Below, piece after piece: positions 16,705 through 24,573 of a stretch of DNA of 53,050 bases. Source of the DNA: Acrocarpospora catenulata (GTDB taxonomy: Bacteria; Actinomycetota; Actinomycetes; Streptosporangiales; Streptosporangiaceae); assembly GCF_018476525.1 (NCBI RefSeq), contig NZ_JAHCST010000064.1, positions 1 to 53,050 of the forward strand, read 5' to 3'. The first letter of the stretch is position 1. Each line of letters opens with the position of its first letter. Under the pieces are notes generated by a model. The model saw only the letters and a list, made by a program, of their open reading frames with translations, did not search any database and was not told where the DNA came from. A program made the position numbers and the translations under genes.

Positions 16705-18127
16705 CCAGCACGGCGAACAGCGCGCCGAGCAGGCAGACGCCCAGCAGCACCGCGTAGGTGAGCCGGAACCCGCCCATCAACTGGCCGATCGCACCCGGCG
16801 GCAGCAGCCCCTGGTAGACCCGGCCGCGCAGCTCGGCGGAGACCGACGAGGTGAGCAGGCTGAGCGTGGACCCCACGCTGAGCACGATCCCCACATTCAT
16901 GATCATGAGCCGGAACCCGTTCACCACCCCGAGGCCGCCCGGCGGCAGCGCCTCCATCACCTGCGTGGTGTTCCCAGTAAGGAACGTGCCGCTGCCGCAC
17001 CCCGCCAGGAAGAGCCCGGCCGCGATCACCGGGTACGGCGCCCCGGTGCCCGCCGTCAGCACCAGCAGCCCGGCGCAGCCGAGCAGCGAACCGGCCACGG
17101 AGATCACGTACGCGCCGAACCGGCGGCCGAGCGCGCCCGCGATCGGGGCGGCCAGCGCCATGCCGACCGGCATCGGCAGCACGCCGAGCCCCGCCGTCAG
17201 CGCGTCCACCCCGCGCGCGGCCTGGAAGTAGAGCCCGGCCAGCAGGATCAGCGAGGACCTGGCCAGCGCGTTGCAGAACGAGGCCGCGTTGGCGAACACC
17301 AGCATGCGGGCGCCGAACAACGCCCCGTTCAGCACCGGGCTGGCCGCCCGCCGCTCCACCAGCACCAGCACCGGCAGCAGCACCAGCACGACCGCCCCGC
17401 CGACCGGCACGATCGGGCTGCCCAGCCCGCTCGCCCCGGCCTCGGTCAGCGCCACCAACGCCACCGACAGAGCCACAAAGATCACGAAATTTCCGGCTAA
17501 GTCCATGGGCTGGCGGTCGCGCGAGGTGGTCGCGCGGAGCGTGGCCGCCCCCCAGGACAGGGCGATCAGGCCCGCCGGCACGTTGATCCAGAAGATCCAC
17601 TGCCAGCCCAGGGTGTGCGCGATCAGCCCGCCCAGCGTCGGCCCGGCCAGCTGCGCCACCGAGAACGTCCCGAGGTACACCCCCATGCCCAGGCTCAGCC
17701 GATCCGCCGGGAACGCGTCAGTGATGATCACCGTCCCGTTGGCCAGGATCATCGCCGCCCCCAGCCCCTGCACCGCGCGCAGCGCGATCAGCAGCCCCAC
17801 GTTCGGCGCCAGCCCGGCCAGCAGCGAGGCCGCCGTGAACAGCACGAAGCCCACCAGGTAGACCTCCCGCCGCCCCAGCAGGTCGGCCACCCGTCCGAAG
17901 AAGACCAGAGTGGCCGTGTTCACCAGCAGGAAGGCCAACAGCACCCAATTGGCGGCCAGCGGTCCCGCCTGGAAGTGGCGGACCACCGAGGGCAGCGCGA
18001 CGTTGAGCGTGCTGCCGCTGATACCGATCAGCACCAGGCCGAGGCTGGTGACCGAACAGACCTTCCACGCGTACCGGAGAGCCTGGGCGTACTCGGGGGA
18101 ACCCGGCTCCAGGGGGACGACAGCCAC
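16646..18127 (-). CDS. second MFS transporter, DHA2-like
   Basis: The product is 493 aa. Hydrophobic segments begin at about residue 26 (VTSLGLVLIGISGSTLNVALPSVVRHF). Motif A reads GRVADLLGRREVY, and AVQGLGAAMILANGTVIITDAFPADRLSLGMGVYLGTFSVAQLAGPTLGG is typical of EmrB/QacA-type exporters. GTG 18127 begins 32 nt after the stop of the Crp-type gene, so it is probably the last gene of the cyclase-crp-transporter operon. The C-terminal 19 codons overlap the tetR gene tail to tail. Substrate unknown. Confidence 0.92.
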   Translation of the reverse strand: MAVVPLEPGSPEYAQALRYAWKVCSVTSLGLVLIGISGSTLNVALPSVVRHFQAGPLAANWVLLAFLLVNTATLVFFGRVADLLGRREVYLVGFVLFTAASLLAGLAPNVGLLIALRAVQGLGAAMILANGTVIITDAFPADRLSLGMGVYLGTFSVAQLAGPTLGGLIAHTLGWQWIFWINVPAGLIALSWGAATLRATTSRDRQPMDLAGNFVIFVALSVALVALTEAGASGLGSPIVPVGGAVVLVLLPVLVLVERRAASPVLNGALFGARMLVFANAASFCNALARSSLILLAGLYFQAARGVDALTAGLGVLPMPVGMALAAPIAGALGRRFGAYVISVAGSLLGCAGLLVLTAGTGAPYPVIAAGLFLAGCGSGTFLTGNTTQVMEALPPGGLGVVNGFRLMIMNVGIVLSVGSTLSLLTSSVSAELRGRVYQGLLPPGAIGQLMGGFRLTYAVLLGVCLLGALFAVLARSSPPAPAASPPAPPPRS

Positions 18128-18159
18128 AGAACACTATTCTGGCATTGCGTCCAGGGGCG

Positions 18160-18828
18160 TCACCGGGCGCGTCTGCGCAGGGCCTCCAGGTCGTAGATGA
18201 TCACGCGCCGCCGCCCGGTCTCGATCAGCCCCCGGTCGCGCAGGCTGCGCAGCGCCTTGCTGACCGCCTCCCGGGAGGCGCCGGTCCACCCGGCCAGCTC
18301 GTCCTGGGAGAGCGGCAACATCACCTTGACGCCGCCGTCGGTGGGCTCGCCGTACCGTTCGGCCAGCTCCACCAGGCGGGTGGCGACCCGTCCCGTGGTG
18401 TCGAAGGCGCCGTACTCGATGCGCTTGCGGTCGGCGTCGCGGAGGCGGCCGGTGACCAGCTGGAGCAGCAGCACCGCGATCCGGCCGTGCTCGTTCAGGA
18501 AGCCCGCGAAGTCGCGGACCACGATGCCCTCGATCGGCTCAAGCGCGGTCACCGTGCCAGAACGGGGGCCGCCGTCCACCGCCGACATGTCGCCGAGCAG
18601 CGCGCCGGGACCGCGGACCGCGAGCACCACCTCGGTGCCCGCCGCGGTGTGCGAGGAGACCTTGACCCGGCCGGAGGTGAGCACCAGCACCCAGTCGGAG
18701 GTGTCGCCCTCGCTCATCACCGTGACGCCCCGGTCCCAGCGGCGCGGACGGCCCACCCGGCGCAGGTCCGCGATCTCCTCCGCGGTGAGCAGGGCGAGGA
18801 ACTCACCGGGTTCGGGAGTGGCGTTCAT
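18160..18828 (-). CDS. Crp/Fnr-family regulator paired with a nucleotide cyclase
   Basis: From ATG 18828 the product is 222 aa. A cyclic-nucleotide-binding domain spans about 12-125; its phosphate-binding cassette reads GDMSAVDGGPRSGTV, keeping the Arg-Ser pair (89-90) but with Asp80 where Crp has Glu. A winged helix follows at about 172-205 (LSQDELAGWTGASREAVSKALRSLRDRGLI). A longer reading starts at GTG 18870, one base after the cyclase stop, with a better ribosome site (GGGGGG, spacing 5), adding 14 residues; either start is possible. The direct link to the cyclase suggests that it senses that enzyme's product. Confidence 0.9.
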   Translation of the reverse strand: MNATPEPGEFLALLTAEEIADLRRVGRPRRWDRGVTVMSEGDTSDWVLVLTSGRVKVSSHTAAGTEVVLAVRGPGALLGDMSAVDGGPRSGTVTALEPIEGIVVRDFAGFLNEHGRIAVLLLQLVTGRLRDADRKRIEYGAFDTTGRVATRLVELAERYGEPTDGGVKVMLPLSQDELAGWTGASREAVSKALRSLRDRGLIETGRRRVIIYDLEALRRRAR

Positions 18829-18871
18829 GCGGTCAGTCTTGGTCCTGGCGGGGGTCCACGACAAGTTCACC

Positions 18872-20995
18872 TCAGCCCCCCAGCGAGGTCAGCACGTAGG
18901 CCCGTACGGTCTGCTCCTTGCCCTTCAGGCTCAGGTCGCCAAGCGAGCGCAGCCCGGCGGGGGAGGACAGCAGGTCACGGGTGGTCTGGCCGATCACCAC
19001 CGTGCCCGGCTCGGCCAGGGCCTGGAGGCGGGCGGCCACGTTGACCGCGTCGCCCATCGCGTTGAAGCCACGGAACTCCGGGCTGCCGATGTTGCCCACC
19101 AGCGCGGGACCGGTGTTCACGCCCACCCGGAACTGCGGCCAGGCGACGTCGGAAAGCAGCCCGGCCGCCTGCTCGCGGAGCACCTCGGCGCTCACCCTGG
19201 CCGCCGCCTCCTGCATCTCCAGCGCCGCCCGCACCGCCCGCTCGGCGTGGTCCGGCTGCGCCGCCGGGGCGTTGAACAGGGCGAGCAGCGCGTCCCCGAC
19301 GAACTGCACGATGGTGCCCCCGTTGCCGAGGATGCACGGCACCGCCGCGGTGTGGAACCGGTTGAGCATCTCCACGATCTCGCCCGGCGCGACCTGCTCG
19401 GAGAACGTGGTGAAACCGCGCAGATCGGCGAAGAGCGCGGTCACCTCCACCAGCGAGCCGCCCAGCGCCGCCCGGTTCGGGTCGGCCAGCAGGCTCTGCG
19501 CCACGTCCGGCGACAGGTACGCGCGGAACAGGGTGTCCAGCTCGGCGTAGAGGCGGGCGTTCTCCAGCGAGATGGCCAGCTGGGCGGCGAGCGTGGCGGC
19601 CAGCGCCTCGTCCTGCGGCGTGCCCCCCACCGGGACCGCCAGCGCCCCGGCCAGGCGGCCCTTGACCGTCAGCGGGTGCACCACCGCGCCCGCCAGGCCG
19701 ACCGTACGGCCCTGCCCCAGTTCGGTGCGGTCGGCGGCCGACAGCTCGGGCACGCCCGCGCCGTCCTCGTTCGGGTACGGCACCAGCGCGCCGCCCTCCA
19801 TCAGGCTCAGCCGGACGTCGCCGTAGCTCTGCCGTACCCGATCCAGGGCCTCGGCGAGCAGCCGGGACTCGGCCAGGCCGATCCGGGCTCTGGCGCCGAT
19901 GTCGACCAGCGCGGCCAGCCGGTCGGAGAGCTCGCGCTCGTTGGCCAGCGCCTGGCCGGCCCGGTCCAGCACCGCCGCCTGGCCCTCGGTGAGCCGGAAC
20001 CGCCCGGCCAGCCGGGTGGCCACGGGGGTGCCGGACTCGGTACGGCGGCGCAGGTGGGCGACCAGCTCCTCCAGGGCCTCCTCGTACTGAGCCTGGATGC
20101 GCCGGACCGTGGCCGACAGCGTGACCGCGTCGAACAGGCCCGCGCTGGAGCCCTCCCGGCGGAACTGGAGGTAGGCGCTGTAGGCCACGAAACCGAACGC
20201 GAAGGTCAGCAGCACGTGCCAGAGCCACCAGGACAGGTGCCAGTTGTGGTGCGACATTCCGGCGATCATCGCCTCGGCCAGCAGCGCGAAGGAGGTGATC
20301 AGGCTGATCAGCACCGCCGCCGGGCGTCTGCGGTGCAGCTGGAACATCATCGCCGCGGCGGCCGCGTACAGCGCCACGCCGACCAGCGCGAACGGCCCGA
20401 GGCTCAGGCCCCCTGGCGGCGGCGGGCTGCTCAGCGGGCTCAACCCCGGCACCAGCGAGGCCACCCCCCAGGCCACCAGGACCGCCGTGAGCGCGACCCG
20501 CAGCGGCAACTGCGCCCGCAGTACGGCCTCCGCCTGCCGTTCCCCGAGCGGCAGCCCGGCCAGGAACGCGAAGACGGCCGCGATGCTCAGGCCCACCGGC
20601 TGGGCCAGGTCGAACCCGGCCGTGCCGCCCGCCAGGAAGATCCCGGGGGTGGCCAGGCCGTGCAGCAGGAAGAAGCCGGCGCTGCTCAGGAAGACCAGCG
20701 AGACCAGCAGCAGCCGGGCGTCCCTGCGGCGGGCCGACGCCTGGCTGATCAGCGCGCCCAGCGCCAGGTTGACCCCGGCCACGGCCAGGATCAGCCAGAA
20801 GTGGCTGGGGTTGTGCTGCCATTTCTGGTCCAGGTCGACCGTGGCCGGGTCGCCGTCGATCGGGTGGCTGAGCAGCAGCCAGAGGCCGAGCATCGGCAGG
20901 GCCAGATGGATCAGCCAGACGACACCCCGGACGGGCTGGGTGGCGGGCGGCAGGAAGCCCGGGTCGCGTTCCTGCGGGGGGTAGGTCGAGGGCAC
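18872..20995 (-). CDS. membrane-anchored class III nucleotide cyclase with GAF domain
   Basis: The product is 707 aa. About seven hydrophobic segments lie between 24 and 275, then a helical linker (295-360), a GAF-like domain (about 360-480) and a class III cyclase domain (515-706). Metal-binding Asp524 (FADLRGFTTFSE) and Asp568 (GDALLALF), and the transition-state pair Asn652/Arg656 (NVAARLQ), are present. The base-selecting Lys seen in GG(T/V)xDKxxGD is Gln564 here, and the Asp of the DYTxxGD motif aligns with Gly643 in RGFNAMGD. It should be active, but its nucleotide preference is unsure. GTG 20995 follows GGAGGAC. It heads the cyclase-Crp-MFS gene set. Confidence 0.92.
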   Translation of the reverse strand: MPSTYPPQERDPGFLPPATQPVRGVVWLIHLALPMLGLWLLLSHPIDGDPATVDLDQKWQHNPSHFWLILAVAGVNLALGALISQASARRRDARLLLVSLVFLSSAGFFLLHGLATPGIFLAGGTAGFDLAQPVGLSIAAVFAFLAGLPLGERQAEAVLRAQLPLRVALTAVLVAWGVASLVPGLSPLSSPPPPGGLSLGPFALVGVALYAAAAAMMFQLHRRRPAAVLISLITSFALLAEAMIAGMSHHNWHLSWWLWHVLLTFAFGFVAYSAYLQFRREGSSAGLFDAVTLSATVRRIQAQYEEALEELVAHLRRRTESGTPVATRLAGRFRLTEGQAAVLDRAGQALANERELSDRLAALVDIGARARIGLAESRLLAEALDRVRQSYGDVRLSLMEGGALVPYPNEDGAGVPELSAADRTELGQGRTVGLAGAVVHPLTVKGRLAGALAVPVGGTPQDEALAATLAAQLAISLENARLYAELDTLFRAYLSPDVAQSLLADPNRAALGGSLVEVTALFADLRGFTTFSEQVAPGEIVEMLNRFHTAAVPCILGNGGTIVQFVGDALLALFNAPAAQPDHAERAVRAALEMQEAAARVSAEVLREQAAGLLSDVAWPQFRVGVNTGPALVGNIGSPEFRGFNAMGDAVNVAARLQALAEPGTVVIGQTTRDLLSSPAGLRSLGDLSLKGKEQTVRAYVLTSLGG

Positions 20996-21172
20996 GGTTG
21001 TCCTCCGCGTGAGCCGTCCGGCTGTGCATGATCAGACGATTGGCCTCGTGACCATGACCGAACCTTGCTGATTATTCCGGCGGTGGACAGTGTCGCCAAC
21101 GCGCGCAAGTCCTACCACGGACTAATACCGGTTCACCGATGCAGAGATGTGATGTTTGTCAGGTGATCCACG

Positions 21173-21247
21173 GGAGTGGGTGAAACGTCTTCCCCATAGT
21201 TCTCGGCGGTGACTCTGGGCCCGTAGGTACCAGAGGTCACCCACTCC
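21173..21247 (+). promoter_or_regulatory. competing hairpins in the leader of the collagen-like gene
   Basis: GGAGTGGGTGA (21173-21183) is the exact complement of 21237-21247. GTGACTCTGG (21209-21218) pairs with 21230-21240 with one bulged base. The two 3' strands share TCAC (21237-21240), so the helices compete in part. The ribosome site AGGGAAGGGAAG follows at once. An RNA-level switch is possible but unproven. Confidence 0.5.
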
Positions 21248-21265
21248 ACAGGGAAGGGAAGTTCA

Positions 21266-22078
21266 GTGGCTATCAGGTTGCCTGGCGGGCGTTCGATCGG
21301 TCTGTTAACGGTTGGCGCGCTGGCCGGTTCGATTTTCGCCGTCGGGGGGATGGCGACAGCCTCGTCCGCCGCTGACACCGTCATCTACGCGTGTGTCAAC
21401 AAGAAGACCCGGTACGCGCGCATCGTGAACGTCACCACCACGTGCAAGCCGACCGAGTACAAGATCAGCTGGGGCAAGGAGGGCCCGCAGGGCCCGATGG
21501 GCCTCCAGGGCATGACCGGCGCCCAGGGTCCGCAGGGTCTGCGCGGACTTCAGGGCCCGAAGGGTGACACGGGCGCGACGGGCCCCCAGGGTCCCAAGGG
21601 CGACACCGGCGCGGCTGGCGCCACCGGCCCCGCCGGCCCGGCCGGCCCTGCCGGCCCGCAGGGTCCGAAGGGTGACAAGGGTGCGCCGGGTGAGGATGGC
21701 GCCAGGGGTGCGACGGGTGCGACGGGCCCGCAGGGCGCGACCGGCCCCGCCGGCCCGCAGGGCCCGAAGGGCGACACGGGTCCGCAGGGCCCCAAGGGTG
21801 AGACCGGCCCGGCCGGCACCGGCGGCTCGGTGACCCCCACGCTCAAGACCGCCAACTTCTCGTTCAGCAGCAGTGGCGAGGATGACGCCACGGTGAGCTG
21901 CGACAACGGCAAGCGCGCTGTCGGCGGCGGGTACGACGTCACCAACAACACCCACAAGCTCAGCAAGGTGATCGCGAGCCGTCCTGCCACCAACCTCACC
22001 GGCTGGGTCGTGACGCTTGAGCACACCAGCAGCGGCAGCCAGCGCATAGGTGGCACGGTTTACGTGATCTGCGTCTAG
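21266..22078 (+). CDS. secreted collagen-like Gly-X-Y repeat protein
   Basis: The product is 270 aa. An N-terminal signal segment (about 9-36, cleavage near SSA-AD) is followed by a short domain with [14 protein letters not shown] and a second Cys at 60. Then come 37 unbroken Gly-X-Y triplets (residues 73-183) rich in [10 protein letters not shown], and a globular C-terminal domain (about 189-270) with Cys212 and Cys269. The repeats should form a collagen triple helix; the C-terminal part probably trimerises or binds a ligand. GTG 21266 has a strong upstream purine tract. It stands alone with its own terminator. Related Cys-x-Cys-flanked collagen-like proteins are common in actinomycetes; function unknown. 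Confidence 0.92.
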   Translation: MAIRLPGGRSIGLLTVGALAGSIFAVGGMATASSAADTVIYACVNKKTRYARIVNVTTTCKPTEYKISWGKEGPQGPMGLQGMTGAQGPQGLRGLQGPKGDTGATGPQGPKGDTGAAGATGPAGPAGPAGPQGPKGDKGAPGEDGARGATGATGPQGATGPAGPQGPKGDTGPQGPKGETGPAGTGGSVTPTLKTANFSFSSSGEDDATVSCDNGKRAVGGGYDVTNNTHKLSKVIASRPATNLTGWVVTLEHTSSGSQRIGGTVYVICV

Positions 22079-22097
22079 CACCGGCTGGTTCGCGTCC

Positions 22098-22125
22098 AGC
22101 GGCGGAGTCGTGGGGCTCCGCCGCT
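22098..22125 (+). terminator. terminator of the collagen-like gene
   Basis: AGCGGCGGAG (22098-22107) pairs perfectly with CTCCGCCGCT (22116-22125), 20 bp after the stop codon. Confidence 0.8.
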
Positions 22126-22143
22126 CCATGTCCGAGGGTCTCC

Positions 22144-22275
22144 GGGCAATCCCCATAGTCGTATGTGGGGTTTGCCCGGCCGCGCCGGTGTCTGGACTGA
22201 ACGTAGGGAGCGCAGCGACCGGAGAGAGGGAAGACACCGGCTGCGAAGCGGCCGGGCCGCCGTGCCGGAGGCACG
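22144..22275. repeat. multi-hairpin intergenic element
   Basis: Three helices follow one another. First is a long hairpin at about 22144-22177 (GGGCAA pairs with TTGCCC, then CCCC with GGGG). Second is a large stem in which CGGCCGC (22177-22183) pairs with 22248-22254 and CCGGTGTC (22185-22192) with 22233-22240, enclosing a 40-nt loop. Third is a GC hairpin at about 22259-22275 (CCGTGCC/GGCACGG). It lies between convergent genes. It could be a dispersed repeat, a structured RNA or a compound terminator. Confidence 0.6.
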
Positions 22276-22288
22276 GCCAATGTCACAG

Positions 22289-23077
22289 TCAGACCCAGTG
22301 CCATTCGATGGTGGCCCGGTCGCGCCGGGCCGTCAGCCACTCCGCGAACGCCGCGGTCCCGGCCGCGGCCAGGGTGTCCGGGGCGTCGGTGGCCGGGCGG
22401 CGGGCCAGGACCAGGCCCGTCAGGTAACCGTCACCGTGCCGTACCGGGCCGATCAGGGTGTCGCGGGGCGCGTGCCTGAGCGGGGCCGGCAGTTCCCTGG
22501 CGCGGTGTTCGCCCAGTGTGACCGCGGCGTCCGGGCAGCCGAGCAGGCCGCCGAGGCCGCGCAGCAGCTCCCCGTTGACCGGCTGGGAGCTGATCACCCA
22601 GAGCGCCCGCACCCGGTCGAAGTCCGGCCGGTGCGCCTCCAGGTACGGCCCGGCCAGCTCGGCGGCCTTGCGGCGGCGGAACCGGCCGCGCCGCGCGATG
22701 CCCGCGATGAAACCCTCGAACTGCCCCCCGGTCATGCCCATCTCGGCCACCCAGGCCAGCGTGGAGGCCGGATCCCGGAGCCCCAGCCGGTGCCGGAACT
22801 CCTCGGCCGCCTCCCTGAGCTCCTTCTCGCTGAGCGGCTCCACGTCCCCCGCCACCTCGGCCTTGATCAGGGCCTGCTCCACCAGCTCGTCGCGGATGCC
22901 GCGATCCCGCTGGGACAGGTGGCGCACCAGGGTGACCGCCTCGGCCAGCGACAGGTGCACGTCGTCGACGCGGACCAGGCAGTCGTCCGGCGAGTGCCCG
23001 TCGTAGTCGGCCGATCCGTCCCCGGAGAGACCGAGCCGGCGGACCCGGGTGATCTGCTCCACGTCTCCCGCGGTCAC
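22289..23077 (-). CDS. parvulin/peptide-maturation-like protein of unknown function
   Basis: The product is 262 aa. GTG 23077 follows GGGAGG at ideal spacing. Residues about 40-130 are helical and read LSLAEAVTLVRHLSQRDRG, LSEKELREAAEEFRHRLGL and STLAWVAEMGMTGGQFEGFI. This pattern resembles the SurA/PpiC-like N-terminal fold and the peptide-maturation proteins linked to some RiPP clusters (the TIGR04500-like group, from memory). A second half follows (VRALWVISSQPVNGELLRGLGGLL...LIGPVRHGDGYLTGLVLARRPA), which could be a degenerate isomerase domain. It has no signal peptide. No precursor peptide or partner enzyme was seen nearby. Confidence 0.7.
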   Translation of the reverse strand: MTAGDVEQITRVRRLGLSGDGSADYDGHSPDDCLVRVDDVHLSLAEAVTLVRHLSQRDRGIRDELVEQALIKAEVAGDVEPLSEKELREAAEEFRHRLGLRDPASTLAWVAEMGMTGGQFEGFIAGIARRGRFRRRKAAELAGPYLEAHRPDFDRVRALWVISSQPVNGELLRGLGGLLGCPDAAVTLGEHRARELPAPLRHAPRDTLIGPVRHGDGYLTGLVLARRPATDAPDTLAAAGTAAFAEWLTARRDRATIEWHWV

Positions 23078-23153
23078 GGGTTCCTCCCTGCCGTTGCCCA
23101 GGTCGCGCGGTGAGGCCCATCCGAGGGGGCCCGGCGCCGCCCCACCGCGCGAC

Positions 23154-23184
23154 TCAGGCTCCCTCCCTCCGGTGGGGAGCCTGA
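23154..23184 (-). terminator. terminator after the keto acid dehydrogenase operon
   Basis: TCAGGCTCCC (23154-23163) pairs perfectly with 23175-23184. It is about 80 bp past the E2 stop and also upstream of the 262-aa gene. No T-run. Confidence 0.55.
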
Positions 23185-23262
23185 ACACAGGCTAGGAACC
23201 CGTACTTGAAGCCCACTGGTGCGGATCTTGCAGAGTGCTTGCGGATCCGCCCTCCGGGCAGG

Positions 23263-24561
23263 TCAGCTCCAGGCCAGCAGGCGCAACGGGTCCTCCAGCA
23301 TGGCGCCGACGTCGCGCAGCACGTACGACCCCAGCTCGCCGTCCACGATCCGGTGGTCGAAGGAGAGCGCCAACGTGGTCACCTTGCGCACCGCCAGCTG
23401 GCCGTCCACCACCCACGGCAGGTCCCTGATCTGGCCGAAGGCCAGGATCGCCGCCTCGCCGGGGTTGAGGATGGGGGTGCCGGCGTCCACGCCGAAGACG
23501 CCCACGTTGGTGATGGTGATGGTGCCGCCGGTCAGCTCCGCGGGGGCGCACCGGCCGGCCCTGGCCCGCTCGGTCAGCCCGGCCAGCTCGCGGGCCAGCT
23601 CGGGCAGGGACAGGGCCTGCGCGTCCTTGACGTTCGGCACGATCAGCCCGCGCTCGGTGGCCGCCGCGATGCCCAGGTTCACGTAGCGCTTGACCACGAT
23701 GGTGTCCCCGGCCCAGCTGGCGTTGGCCATCGGGTACCGCCGGACCGCGGTGATCAGCGCCTTCGCCACCAGCAGCAGCGGCGACACCTTCACCTCGGCG
23801 AAGTCGGGCAGCTCACGCAACCGCCGGACCGCGTTCATGGTCTCGGTGACGTCCACCTGGAGGAACTCGGTCACGTGCGGCGCGGTGAACGCGCTGGCCA
23901 CCATGGCGGCCGCCGTCGCCTTCCGCACGCCCTTGACCGGGATGTGCTCCTCACGGTCCGGCGCCGGTTGGGCCACCGGCTGCGGGGCCCGGACGGGGGT
24001 GGCCGCCGCCTGGACGTCATCCCGGGTGATCGAGCCGTGCGGCCCGGTGCCGTGGAGCGTCCCGAGGTCCACGCCCAGGTCCTTGGCGAGCTTCCGTACC
24101 GGCGGTTTGGCCAGCACCGCCGTACCGGTGCCGTTCCGCGCGGCCGGGGGCGGGGCGGGGGACTTGCGGGGGCGCCGTTTGGTGGCGCCCAGCTTCACGC
24201 CGTACCCGACCAGGACGGGCTGGCGTTCCTCGCGCGCCGGCTCGGGCTCCGGAGCCGGAACCTGCGGCACCAGGTCTTCGACCAGCCCCTGGGTCTCGGC
24301 AGGGGTCGGGGCGTCCCCGTCGGCCACGGTCTCCACCGCGATGATCGGCGACCCGACGTCGACCGTGTCGCCCTCGGTGGCCAGCAGGGACGCCACCGTG
24401 CCCTCGAACGGGCAGGGCAGCTCCACCACCGCCTTGGCGGTCTCGATCTCCACGATGATCTGGTTCACCTTGACCGCGTCACCGGCCGCCACGTGCCACT
24501 TGACGATCTCCGCCTCGGTCAGCCCTTCGCCGACGTCGGGAAGTTTGAACTCACGCCGCAT
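23263..24561 (-). CDS. bkdC: branched-chain 2-oxo acid dehydrogenase E2 (lipoyl acyltransferase)
   Basis: The product is 432 aa. It transfers the acyl group from lipoamide to CoA in the 2-oxo acid dehydrogenase complex. One lipoyl domain lies at 1-80 with lipoyl Lys43 in ETAKAVVE. An E3/E1-binding domain lies at about 150-190 (VRKLAKDLGVDLGTLHGTGPHGSITRDDV). The catalytic domain (205-432) ends with His403 and Asp407 in DHRIVDGE. ATG 24561 follows GAGGGGG and lies 12 nt after the E1-beta stop. Branched-chain specificity rests on the E1 pairing and the nearby Leu/Val dehydrogenase; other acyl substrates are possible. Confidence 0.92.
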   Translation of the reverse strand: MRREFKLPDVGEGLTEAEIVKWHVAAGDAVKVNQIIVEIETAKAVVELPCPFEGTVASLLATEGDTVDVGSPIIAVETVADGDAPTPAETQGLVEDLVPQVPAPEPEPAREERQPVLVGYGVKLGATKRRPRKSPAPPPAARNGTGTAVLAKPPVRKLAKDLGVDLGTLHGTGPHGSITRDDVQAAATPVRAPQPVAQPAPDREEHIPVKGVRKATAAAMVASAFTAPHVTEFLQVDVTETMNAVRRLRELPDFAEVKVSPLLLVAKALITAVRRYPMANASWAGDTIVVKRYVNLGIAAATERGLIVPNVKDAQALSLPELARELAGLTERARAGRCAPAELTGGTITITNVGVFGVDAGTPILNPGEAAILAFGQIRDLPWVVDGQLAVRKVTTLALSFDHRIVDGELGSYVLRDVGAMLEDPLRLLAWS

Positions 24562-24573
24562 CTGGTGGCCCCC

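Noticed and set aside
21480-21830. Tandem short repeats that look array-like
   Set aside because: They are the codon-level repeats of Gly-X-Y triplets, not a CRISPR array: no fixed repeat length and no spacers.
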